The notes under the pieces: generated by a model
What the model was told of the DNA's origin: nothing
Databases searched by the model: none
The model's input: the letters and a program-made list of their open reading frames with translations, nothing else
Assembly: GCF_025766255.1 (NCBI RefSeq)
Contig: NW_026516703.1
Location: 62,001-126,000 of the forward strand
Length of the DNA: 64,000 bases
Source: Zychaea mexicana
Lineage: Eukaryota > Mucoromycota > Mucoromycetes > Mucorales > Lichtheimiaceae
Direction of reading: 5' to 3'
Translations under genes and position numbers: made by a program
In this document: positions 44,553 to 55,564 of the stretch, one piece after another
Layout of the letters: each line of letters opens with the position of its first letter
Numbering within the stretch: position 1 is the first letter of the stretch

Positions 44553-46059
44553 GAAATGGATATAAAATACAGGAGTTGCATAAGCGCTAGTTCTAACATC
44601 AAGTAGAAGCAAACACCTGACGCAAAAGGAACAGTATAAAGAACCTTTTCCCCTGTCTCAATTCATTTTAACATGTTCCTTCAATCTGTTTTGAGCATAT
44701 ATATCCGCCAAGACCGTTGTCTTTGTCAGTAAAGTCTTACAAGAACACAACTTATGAAAGTATAGTATATCTCATCCATTTCTTGCTTGGTAGAATAATT
44801 TTATTGTTGAGCCACACTGAGTCATTGCTATCCAGTATAGATGAATGCTCAGGGCTATATATATTGATACAGTATGTGAGCTCATAAATTGTACCGTTAT
44901 TTCGACGAGAAAATGAGCTGCGAATCACATATTGTTCGGCTGTACATCTCAGCGCAAGCTCCTTTATCGCCTTCTTCCACTACTTTTCCAGTGCTCAATT
45001 TCCGCATTATACTCTTATTTTGGCTATCGTATAGGTTGCGAATAGCTGCTAGATCCACAGGCAGCGATGTTTTCGTTGTTGGGCTGCTTGTTCTATGGCA
45101 TCCAATCCGGCAGCAATGGTATTTGTGTTCGCAACTGAGCTAATGGGTGGCTTTAAAAGCTGTTTTTTTATGAGGAACAATCATTTCAAACTACATACTG
45201 ACAACAAGGGGTCCATCAAAAACCTGATCGTCCATATGAAAACATATGGTATTGATATTGATTTACGTGTGATTGATTTTATAGACCAAAAGGCTTTTAT
45301 TGCTCTTGTTAATTAATTGTTGGGAGATATGTGATAATACAATATAGCAATGATATTTTACTTAATCTGGAGGTTGTGATAATTGTGTTAGAAAGAGTTA
45401 AAAGGATATTCACACATAAATATAAGAACTATGATTTCGTGATACTATGGATTTAATTTGGCTACCTCGGAATAACAGAATGATTCACTGGTACATCATT
45501 GTCATTGCTGATTTTACTAAATCGTCGATCTATCTATATATCCAGTTGCACAAAAATTCAATCAAGCTTCACTTTCAGTGGTGCATCTGCGTCATCGACC
45601 AGAACCAAAAGACTACGGCCGGTCAAAACTAACTAAAGGGGTCACAATAACAATTGCGACAAGACTACGAAACGTTGTTCCTAAAAGATGTTGTATATAG
45701 AGGACTGACTCTGTTACGCAGCAGACAAGAAAACGATACATGATTAAGTGTCTTATCAAATACAGAATACACCATGTCATTTGGTTGGCAAAAATGGAAT
45801 ATATTAGTTTCGTAATGTACTGTATGGCACTGCTGCAACGAAAGATTATATCGTAGAAAGAGATTTGCGGTTTGCACTTCTTCGTATGTACCCCGCCTAT
45901 ATTAGCGCCCTTCAAATGTCCCAAGTCAACTGAAAAAGAGATGCGTGTAAGTGTATTCGTGTCGAGTACAGCATATTTGTGAAAATCACGAGAAGAAAAT
46001 AATCGATTCATTTCATACGCTGATTGAGTGTAAATAGTTCATCTTTCTTTGATTTTCGC

Positions 46060-48353
46060 ATGAAATATCAACAGCCCTCACATCCACCTCCAATTCCAAA
46101 GCGTCCGAACCTGGCAGCAACCGACGACGCCGGCATTGAAATAACTAATGTCAAAGATGGGGAAATAGTACATCAGGTAACTGCTGCTAGTGTAACGGCT
46201 ATCCATGCCGTTTGGTATTTGTTATTAAGCTGTTATACTCTTCCTGAAGAGGTCGCTTTTATAAAGAAAGATAACGAAAACTCACGCGTATTTCTAACCC
46301 TCTAAAATATGTAGCGATTTCTTCTTGTCAATGGTCGTGCAGGTTTACGCAATGCCCAATTCCAAGCACCCATCACAGTTGCGTGCAATGACTTTCCGAC
46401 CACTTCATGGCCTTGTGTGAATTCACATTTCAAGGCTTTAGTCCATTTGTTACCTGGACCCAATACGATTACGCTCATATTTCAACAGACAGCTGTAATT
46501 CACTTACGCATCCAATATATGCCACTATTGCAAAACCCGCCTTTGTTTCTCTGTATTTTCATGGCTCAAGACTCACCAGGCACATTTGATGTACCTCCCG
46601 AAAAGCGCCATGAGAATACTTTGGCGGTGGCAGTGGAAAAACTGAGAATGGCAGGCTACATGTGGCAAGCCTTTTGTGCTGAGCAAATGTATCGCAACGG
46701 TATGGGTCGACGCACATTTCGTCTAGACGAATCGTGGTTACCTGATACTGTTTCCACCCATGAACAAGCTACGCGACAAACAGCTCAGGTTCACATTATT
46801 CGATCCAAACATACATTGAAGGAGATTCGCGACATACGCCGAGCGCAACAGAGTCCGAATCGAGACGATAGCGTACCGAGCTTGTTTTCGTATTTCCTCG
46901 ATGACCTTTCCAACCATCCTCGGTTCGGAAAACAGCCATGCGTTGTTGCCGGCTTGATCCTCGATGCACATTGGGATACAAGCAAACAAACTGTATTGGC
47001 ACACGCTGCTTTGGGTGGTGGCGGAGGCAATCGGTCGTTGGGTATTTTTGGATCTCATCTGACGCACGCATGGCCCCGGAACATTGAAGAGATTGTACCG
47101 TGCATGATGGATACGACGCCGACGGATACTCGCTATGTGGCAAACGATGCCAACGAATCCGGCCAGTGGTGGCGTGCATTGAATATCGGTATGGGTGCTA
47201 TGGTAAGTTTCAAAATCAAGCACGACTTTTCTGAATGTTCGAGAAAGGATCTACAGTGTGTAGCTATAGAGCTAAAGGTTTTACATAGTTGCATGAAGTG
47301 GGCCACGCATACACATTATCACATACTGCCTCAGGCATAATGAGTCGTGGGTATAATAATTGGAATCGGACATTTGCTGCTAAAGAGCCGGGACGAGCAC
47401 CCATCCCACCCGAAGACGAGGCAGGGTCACATTGGTAAGTTATCAATCTTTTGAAGAAGGAACAAAGAAAGGAAAAAAGAGAAGCGCTAACGCAACAGGG
47501 ACCATCATTACACACAATCGAATTAAATGGCAGGCACCGGGTCGATATTGTACGACTACGATTCCTCCCCGCCTTCCGCCTGCCTTCCGATGGTCCCGTC
47601 GGCAAACCTCACCCCATGGGTCCATCCTTCATTCCGCTCGACCAAGAGCAAATCGAACTGTCAGCGCCTGCTGGACTCTCTATGGTTGAGCTCATTGTGA
47701 ACGGGCGCTATCGCACACATTTCGAGTACGTTGATGCTGATGGCCCGGTGCAGCAGCTACTGCTATCACTGCAGCAACTCAAGCAACAATGCAATTGCAA
47801 ACCTAACGAGTGCCTCCGTCTGGAAGCAACCACAAAGAATCAGCAAACGGAAGTGATTGACGACGTAGACCGCTTTCTGCGTGAGCACACTGTGCAGCTG
47901 CCAGGGATCCAAGGAGTGGTTGTCAAAAGCGACGGGTTGGGCCACCGGGGGCTTGGCGGGACAGAATCAATGGCGGTGTTTCATCACGGCTATTCACATC
48001 CGCAGAAACAGCTCATTTGTGTGCGAGTGCATCATGGAACGTTTCTGGATGGGCTTGTGTTTCGTTGGTCGGACGGCTCTGAAACCCTAATAGGCAAGCG
48101 CGGTGGGGGCAGCACCGAGTTTTACATGCAGTCTGGAGAATTTGTGTCAGGCTTTGTCGTGCGCAGTGGGGCCTGGGTTGATGGGTTGCAAATCAAGACC
48201 ACCACTGGACGGTCAAGTCCATGGTTTGGAGGGCAAGGAGGAGGCATGCATGTGCTGGAGGCGCCGCAAGGGTATGTCATTGTGGGCATGTATGCTTCTG
48301 CCGCAGCGTGGATGGACCAGTTGGGTATCTTCTATCAGAAATGCTCAGCATGA
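46060..48353 (+). CDS. Putative zinc metalloproteinase with jacalin-like domain, 656 aa, 4 exons
   Basis: Exons 46060-46176, 46315-47202, 47289-47434 and 47534-48353 join in frame. The zinc site is HEVGHAYTLSH (residues 337-347, HExxHxxxxxH), placed right after an intron. It is preceded by a long N-terminal region (FLLVNGRAGLRNAQ, VHLLPGPNTITL) and followed by a C-terminal jacalin-like region (VRVHHGTFLDGLVFRWSDGS, GGGSTEFYMQSGEFVSGFVVRSGAWVDGL, split here by short gaps). The layout fits the fungal family of S. cerevisiae YIL108W and S. pombe C607.06c, whose role is poorly known. No signal peptide is seen, so it is probably intracellular. The start at 46060 is the first ATG. Confidence 0.85.
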
Positions 48354-48610
48354 TGCAAAATGGAATCCATGGAAAATCGGAAGTGTGTGGTCCGATGGTC
48401 GCCGTAATCTTCTATTTAAACGCTCTTGTACTAGTTTTTTTCAGTTCTTTTACCTTTCTTCTGGCTACTTAATTTTTTATTTTTACAATGACATTCACTT
48501 ATGGTTATGAAATGGGTAATTACCTTTTACTTATGAAAGTAAAATTTCAGTGTTTCTCTTTGGTAACTAGAGGCTAAACCTATTCTTTGTACATTGTAAA
48601 AAAAGAAACG

Positions 48611-49246
48611 ATGCCCGGCCGAGTGGTAGCGCCACCTCTGCTGCACGATAAGCTTTCCCTCACCAGCTCGGGCAACACTTCGCGCTTTGTCTTTTACGGC
48701 ACCCGTAAGGAAATTCTTGATTGGATGCGTCAACGTCCAAACCTCGTCATTGAATACCATCTGTTTGCCGATGGCCGTCCTGTGGCATTACAACACCAAA
48801 CGGAAATTGTTATCGATTTGCAGTATCTTCACGACTCGGAGCAAACCTATGTAAATTATGTCAAGTCATTCTTTGTAAGTGACTATGCCTCTGAGCGTGT
48901 CAAGGTGGAGATTCGGCCCAAGTTGGATAGCAAGGATCAAGATGTCATGACCATGTACAGACTTGTCTCAAGAAGCGGGGTAAAACTTGGCGAAGTGGTG
49001 GATGATTTGGACCACTACTGGCATTTGCCTGCGCGCACGTATTATCAGCAAGCAGTGGACATGTACAATGACATCCCGGGACCACACCATGTATTGAGTG
49101 CACAAGGCCCTTCATCCATCCGTGTGGGAACGGAATCCTCTGTACAGACAGAGCCACCAAAGCCAACGTACACAGGCGATAGTAGTCAGGACGACGGTGA
49201 AAAGGTGACCATAGCTTCGGCTCCATCTGCTGCAGCTGCCCATTAA
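48611..49246 (+). CDS. Uncharacterised protein, 211 aa, single exon
   Basis: I do not recognise this protein. It starts MPGRVVAPPLLHDKLSL and contains FVFYGTRKEILDWMRQRPNLVIEYHLFADGRPV, quoted here as adjoining pieces of one block. EIVIDLQYLHDSEQTYVNYV, an acidic/basic middle and a low-complexity Ser/Ala tail follow. There is no signal peptide or membrane segment. Base composition and codon use match the neighbours, supporting a real gene. It lies 257 bp after the metalloproteinase on the same strand and tail-to-tail with the deacetylase. A TTG-started extension to 48587 is open but unlikely. Confidence 0.6.
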   Translation: MPGRVVAPPLLHDKLSLTSSGNTSRFVFYGTRKEILDWMRQRPNLVIEYHLFADGRPVALQHQTEIVIDLQYLHDSEQTYVNYVKSFFVSDYASERVKVEIRPKLDSKDQDVMTMYRLVSRSGVKLGEVVDDLDHYWHLPARTYYQQAVDMYNDIPGPHHVLSAQGPSSIRVGTESSVQTEPPKPTYTGDSSQDDGEKVTIASAPSAAAAH

Positions 49247-49446
49247 GCACACACAAGTTATGCAGCCCAAATCAACAACATATTCCCATCTGTATTCTCT
49301 TCTGTACATAATTCTCTGGTCTTATTAAAACTTCTTTATTATGCTTGTAATTGATTAAAAAGGATATTTTTTTACTACTATTGAGAGAGGGAGAAAATAC
49401 TTGGGGAAAAGATGTGAGAGAGAGAGGATAAAGAGAGATACTACTA

Positions 49447-51687
49447 TTATAGCCAAGCATAAATTGAAGTGGCCAGAATGAGATAAGCGGATGATTCTCC
49501 AAGAGTTGAAGCGGCGCCACTGGCCGAGCTTCCTTCACCATCTTTACCGTTTTGACCAGAGTCACTGACTGGCACTGCAGTATCTTTGTACTGGCAATCC
49601 GACGACGTACACAGACACGAGTTTCCAATAGGATCCCACCATTGGGTACTATAAAAACGACCAATTATCAGATTTCCTTTCGCCTTATCTCGTCTTTATT
49701 AGCAGCAGCAAACTTACTCGCAGTTATCCGGCAATGGATAACGATACCCGGCCGTTCCGTTCTGAACTGATGGATCTGGCGTCGGATTATCTAGCGTGGG
49801 TGCAGTGCTTGGACAATTAAAACATGTCTTGAACGTGGTTGTTCCAAAGTTACAAACAGTGGTCAACTCTTCATCGATTTGACCATTGCCATTATCGTCA
49901 AGCCCGTTACATATTTCCTTGGCGATAACAGGCTGTTGGCATTTTAAAAAGGACTGATTCTTCAACTCTGAAGCTTTGACCGGATTCTTCATCCATTGCA
50001 GTAGTTGTTGATTAGTGACAAACCACACATCTGGCCTGTCGGCTATTGACTTGATAAATGCAATCAGACCATCCAGTTTCGGTTTTGGATCCGGCAGACC
50101 GGGATATCCGGTCAAATGGGCTTTACAGAAAAGTTAAAAGTGTGTTAGAGTACACAACAGCAATAATATGTACATTTGTCCATGTGCAAGGACATACTTG
50201 GGTGGATGTAGATGCCAAATGGCTGACGGCCACCGTTATAATGCTTGTCAAATGCATCTGTGCTCCATTTTGTGACGTCCTGAGGTGACCCGGCCATATA
50301 GACATCCATGAGTTGGGGGATGCCTGTGGCGTCAGGCACTGCATACATCGGAATTTCCCATAATCCAGGGATTTGCGTATCGCATACGCCCGTCCAACAG
50401 TTGTTGGCCATACCATGATCCAGTGTATACGGCCAGTACGCATCATCAGGTATCGCACTTGCACTCGAATCGTATGTAAACCCTTGTTTTTTCAATACAG
50501 TCAGTGTTGTGCCTGTAAAGTTCAGGAACGGTGCTCGGAATCCTTGGATTTTGCCATTGGGCACTCCGCCATATGTATTTAGCATTGTGCGACAACTCGT
50601 TATTTCATCTATTAACATAACCAGACACACCATTTTTTATGGTTTAGCTCGGTGCTGTTCTTTCTTGTGGCGGTACATATAGTAGCAGCATAGATGATGA
50701 TCTAGTGCACTAGGTGGAAGTGGTGGTAAACTATATGTCGACAAAGTGACAAAGCACCGGCAGGGAGGAACAAAAAGGGGGCGATTGTGTGGGGAGTAGT
50801 GAAGTGGGGCTGATAAAGGAAAAAGAATCTTACTTTCTGATGGATCCCCAACATGGTTGAACGTATGGCTGTTGTACGTAATATGTAAAAGAAGTTGAAG
50901 GGAGAAAGAAATAATTGTATACTGTCAGTTAGGGAGACGTTTTTTTTCTTTTCTTAGAGAAAGAAGTATGTTGGCAAGCACACCCGAAAAAAAAGCTACG
51001 ATGATCTCCTTACTCTGCTATCTCATGACCGGCAGAATACCATTGCTGGACAAGTGAAAAGTCGGTATATTGCATCGACGTAAACCTAGATCGTGAAAAA
51101 GTTGTTATGCATGAGATATATAGGAAATTTTCTCAAGCTGCTTGCATTGTTTGGCCTACTAAAAAACATACCATGTTCCTCTGGCAGGACATCCGTTAGG
51201 ATTCCTAGATTGCAGCAATTGAAAACGCCACTCGTTATTACACGTAGCTGCTTATAATGAGCAGTTTTATATACATCATAAACAGCTACATACGTTACGT
51301 TTAGCAAATCATACGCTGTTTGAATGAGCGTAGGCTGGATCGAGTCATCAAACGTAACAGTGACAAATTGACTATGATGAATACGAACACTTATTAGCAT
51401 GTAGAACAAATCCTTTGACTTGATCTAGTGCGGTTAGTTGCAAAGTAGTAACATTACGGAGTATCTTGTGGTGAGAAATTGTTCGGTGGGTTTTTGGATG
51501 CACAAAGACAGTTGTGGGCAATCTGACAAGTTGCCGGGTCGCAATTATACGGCTTGCTATTGGTATTTCCAGTGGGAGTGACAGAGGCACCTTCTTGCGC
51601 AACTACTACGGATGAGTCCTTGAGCAAGAAGAGGATTAACGCGAGCGTGATCTCGCTCGTAAATAAATGATGTGGCGAAAAACGCAT
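49447..51687 (-). CDS. Chitin deacetylase-like NodB protein, secreted, probable GPI anchor, 487 aa, 8 exons
   Basis: It removes acetyl groups from cell-wall chitin to make chitosan (CE4 family role). Exons: 51687-51458, 51371-51294, 51204-51172, 51085-51014, 50868-50834, 50608-50198, 50120-49718, 49648-49447; the frame closes. There is a signal peptide over about residues 1-30 and Cys-rich CDPATCQIAHNCLC. The NodB metal and catalytic motifs are TFDDS (D85, D86), HTFNH (H139, H143) and RAPF (174-177). The C-terminal Cys-rich part is followed by a Ser/Gly-rich stretch and a hydrophobic tail, consistent with a GPI signal. Exons 3 and 5 are only 33 and 35 nt. Confidence 0.9.
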
Positions 51688-52885
51688 TCTTCTTTTTTTT
51701 TGTTGCTAGCTTCTTAGTAAGTATGTAGTGCTGAGAGGAAAAGATGAGAAAGAAAGTAACATGTTGCCACGATTAAAGTAAAGCTTTTATTTTATTCAGG
51801 GGAAGGAAGCACGGGGTTGCTGTTGGGAGAAAGCTCTTTCTTTTCGCGCGGCAATAACTGTTTCCTCAGAGCCAGATGATGTTGGTTCCTTTCCCTTTTC
51901 TCTCCTCCCCTCTTGTCGGGATATCCTTCTTTCTTAAGCCTCCTATCACAGAAAGTGTGTTTATCGTTCCTGCATGATACTGAGCCTTTTATTGAGTGGC
52001 CTCTAGACTCCCATATTAGCGTTGCCACCAACACTCTTTTTTTCTCGTTCTTTAATGAAATGATATAACGAGTTACCAAGGGCCGATAGTCACTCCATAC
52101 AAGCTATTTAATGATATCAAGAAACATGTAGACAACGCGTACAACGGTAGTAAAACCTAGATGGGGCAATACCAGTCAGCAACAGCCAAGTTGCTTGTAT
52201 ATCTTCTTGCTTCTTTCCACCAAGCTATGGGTCATCCGGTATTTAGAAAATGATAACTTTGTTGGTAGGCTCTGAATAGCCATACAAGCTACAAAAAAAA
52301 TTCAAAAGCCTCTTATAAGATGCATGTCTGATATTTCGGCGAGATGCGTAAGTAGTAGTAGTAGTAGTAGTGCGTGAGTACCTTACAAAGCCAGTAGGCA
52401 GGTTACTGCTGTTATTATGTTGACCATTGCACTACGTGTATATCTCAATAAGCTGCCATCAATATCATTTCTATATAATGAGTATGCTTTGTTGTTCAGT
52501 AACAACCTATCGTAGAATGCGAGACTGAAAGCCATCAGTAGGAAATGGTCCAACCAAGTGGTAGACGATATCAAAGGCTTAGTCCATAGTGTGCATGTAA
52601 AGAGAAATCAGTGCTTTTTTATTCGTATAACGCTCATTTTGATCTTATGTATACGGAGTACATACATGTGAAGGTTTATACATGATTGCAAAGAAAAGTT
52701 AAAAGGCTGGAAGGCGGAAGAATGGGGGTGGAGATATATTAAGAGAAAGCATGAATGAACGGGAATGATGATGATACAGGATATGATGTGCTGATGAAAA
52801 GGGGGGCAAGAAGCTTTTATACAAATGTGTATACGGTAAGAAAAGAAAGAAAAGTATTCTGAATAGTGGCTTAAATCTACTCTAT
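51688..52885. other. Intergenic region between deacetylase and trehalase
   Basis: It holds the deacetylase promoter side (minus strand) and the trehalase 3' end. An (AGT)n microsatellite lies at about 52351-52371. I see no gene. Confidence 0.6.
52351..52371. repeat. (AGT)n microsatellite
   Basis: Seven consecutive AGT units in the intergenic region. Confidence 0.8.
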
Positions 52886-55564
52886 TTAAATGCTGAGATC
52901 CTGAAGCGGCTCGGTGAGTTCGACAAAGCTGATCGGCAGGGACGTGGTGTTGGATCCTCCAATGCCTGATTCTGTACCAATACGTGTAACAGCTGCAGTA
53001 GCATGGCCATTGCGCGTGAACTTCTTGGCTGCTGCCTCGGATGACTTGCGCCGTCGAAGATGCGTCTCACTGAGCATGTTTTGTCTCTTGAGTGCCCGTT
53101 CAAAAAACAAATCCGGACTGGTACATGTGCCTAGAGCGCGCCGCATTTGGGTGTTGATAATCGCCAGACCGATTTGATAAGATGCGTTCATCCAACCAAA
53201 TCCTTCGCGTGGCACAAACTGGAAATCTGTACCCACATTTCCATACTCGACTTCAACCTTGTGCGTCAATCCAACCACATCTAATAATATTAACAACAAT
53301 GAAGAATAAAGCAGCATATATTTTTATGCATAAGCAAAACATTTACAAAATAATGACGCACGTGACCCCACAGTGTCTAACGTTTCATATGTAAACATTC
53401 GTTGGATGATCCCCGCAGGTTGATACTTACCAAATTTTTCAGGTACCACTCCGTTAAAATCATTAAATGATTTAGTAATTCTATTAAAAGGAACACAGTA
53501 TTATTGTGTAAGTGGTTTTTCAGCTTGAATTAACATAGCTCTGCACTCGTCCAAAAGACTTACGTGTACAGCCATCGATAGGCAAGACGAGAAGCAACCT
53601 CCTGCATCCCGTAGTTGTTGAACGCACGCCAAGCCATGATTTGATGCGGTGCCCAACCATAAGGGAAATCCCATTGTCGGTTGGGTCGATCGAGAGTGAT
53701 GGCGCCTCGCGAATCTTCTGTACCCGATACCAAGCCTCCCAACACCTCAAATTTCTGCAACGAGTTCGTAGTCATCTTCTCGGCCTGCTCCTTACTGGCA
53801 CAGCCCGCCCACATGGTCCAAAATGCTGTGACTGATTCATACTTTGTCTGCTTCTCCTTGACCGTATCATAGTCATAATACAAGCTCTTCTCCTCGTTCC
53901 ACATGTACTTGTCGATCCGCTGCTGCCGTAACCGCGCGCGCTCTTCCCACTCCTCAGCACATTGCTTGTTTCCATCAAAATCCTTTAGGTCACCATCCAA
54001 AATATTGCGAATGGCATGGGCGATGTCAACTTCGTACTTGTACAAGAGCGTGTTAAGGTCCACTGTCGCCAAGTTGGCGCACACTTTCTCAAAACGATAG
54101 GTAGTGTCATGGCCCGACTCTCGCACAGCACGGTCGTGCAAAAAGTATTCATCAAGCTCCGGCTCCTTGATATCACCAGTGTTGTATTTCTGCATATAAT
54201 CAACGATGGACATGTTCAATTTTTGTGCGTACGGCTCAATGACGTGGTCGAAATGGGACGCTTCTGTCTCTGGCGGGATACCCACGCCGTCTGGTCTGAA
54301 TCGCGACAGTTGGGTCTTGGGGTCAAGTCGAGGTGCAGCCATCCACACGGTATGATATTCCTTGATGGCCGCTTTCAAGACGTGCCGCAACCATGCCTTG
54401 TTGTCGAGGTTCGACTCGCGCTCATACACACGAAGCGCCATGTCGGTCAAAAAGGGTGGCTGCGAGCGCGACAAGTAATAGGAGCGGTTGGCGTTGAGGA
54501 TCTTGCCGTAATGCTGGATTTGGTAGACAAAGTTGTCAACCATGTCGTGGGCCAAATCAACACGGTCGTCAATAAGCAAACCGAGCGTTTCGAAATACGA
54601 GTCCCAGCCGTACATTTCGTTGAAGCGACCACCGGGAACCACAAAGGGCACGCCGACGAGGGTGTTGTTCTTTTGTCGCATGGCCAGGGCGAGAATGCCA
54701 GGTCGGTCATTGATGCTCTTGACGTATTCAGGCGTGATGTCCTGCGGCAGCCGCTGCACGTCGAGTTTCAAATGCTTGCGCGTCTCAGCCACATGCTTGT
54801 AGTATTCATAAACCGCATCCTCGCCGTGCGGAATGTAGATGCGCGGGTTGTGGTTGGCAGAACGGTTCTTGGTATCCGCACAAATCAGCTCCAGGCCGTC
54901 GGCATCAATGCGCCGCGTAAGGCCTTGCCAGAAGTTGTGTCGGATCATTCTTGAGAGACGGTCCACCGGGTTTTCGTTCAGTCGTGCTTCATCCAACACA
55001 ATGTGCTTCCGACCGTAGTCTTTGGCCAATGCAAGTTCCTGCAGGAGGTTGGAGAGCATGTATGTGCCGCGAATATCAATCTTGCGATACCCGCCAGAAT
55101 CAGCGGTGCCAACAGAGAACGATTTCGGCCCGAGATCATTAACTGTAATCTGGTAATCGCCATCGGTATCTTCCTGCTCCATCAAGATGCGCAATGTTTC
55201 TTGTACATCAATGAGGAACTTTTGTGCTTTGCTTTTATCGTCTACGGATGAAAAGATGGTTTATATGATAGTTTGAAAATTCAGATGCTGTTGCTGATAT
55301 AGCAAAAAAAAGTATGTACCATGGGAAGCTCGTCGCTTGCGTGGTGGAACAGGAGAATCGCTGTATCGCTGGCCCTATTACGACACATATAAGTTTAGCA
55401 AAACATAAAGCATGGCACGACAAAGAGTAGTAAAGACGTACGGTATAAGTCTTGAGTCGTCCGATCACCCCGCCGGCATTTAGTCCGGTTGTGTAATAAG
55501 TGCTGGACGGAGCATGGGCATCAACAGTCTCGTAGTCGGATGCTACGTGTATGGTGGACTGCAT
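52886..55564 (-). CDS. NTH1: Neutral trehalase, 766 aa, 5 exons
   Basis: It hydrolyses cytosolic trehalose to two glucoses during germination and recovery from stress. Exons: 55564-55442, 55374-55320, 55241-53564, 53480-53431, 53280-52886; the frame closes. The N-terminal regulatory part has RKRRAS (S58), a PKA-type site, and the calcium-binding loop [12 protein letters not shown] (residues 84-95), both hallmarks of fungal neutral trehalases. The GH37 signatures are [15 protein letters not shown] (from about 262) and [12 protein letters not shown] (about 590). The C-terminal tail ([20 protein letters not shown]) is basic. Regulation by PKA and Ca2+ is inferred from the family. Confidence 0.95.

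Larger units (their letters stand above)
40078..46059. other. 6-kb intergenic stretch with transposon fossils
   Basis: There is no intact gene. It holds the probable NAD kinase promoter (40078-40550), a gene A-like fossil (40910-41530), a Tigger-like fossil (41930-42330), a G+C-richer block at about 43070-43650 without a coding signal, a degenerate tandem repeat at 44455-44552, and short frames without similarity I recognise. A frame near 45095-45316 containing FKLHTDNKG could be a worn fragment of a retroelement RNase H region. I would not assert that. Confidence 0.5.

Noticed and set aside
45095..45316. Possible RNase H fragment (FKLHTDNKG)
   Set aside because: Too short and unsupported by neighbouring retroelement domains; noted only within the intergenic entry.
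54016..54954. 312-residue plus-strand frame within trehalase
   Set aside because: It is antisense to the GH37 catalytic domain and has no own motifs.
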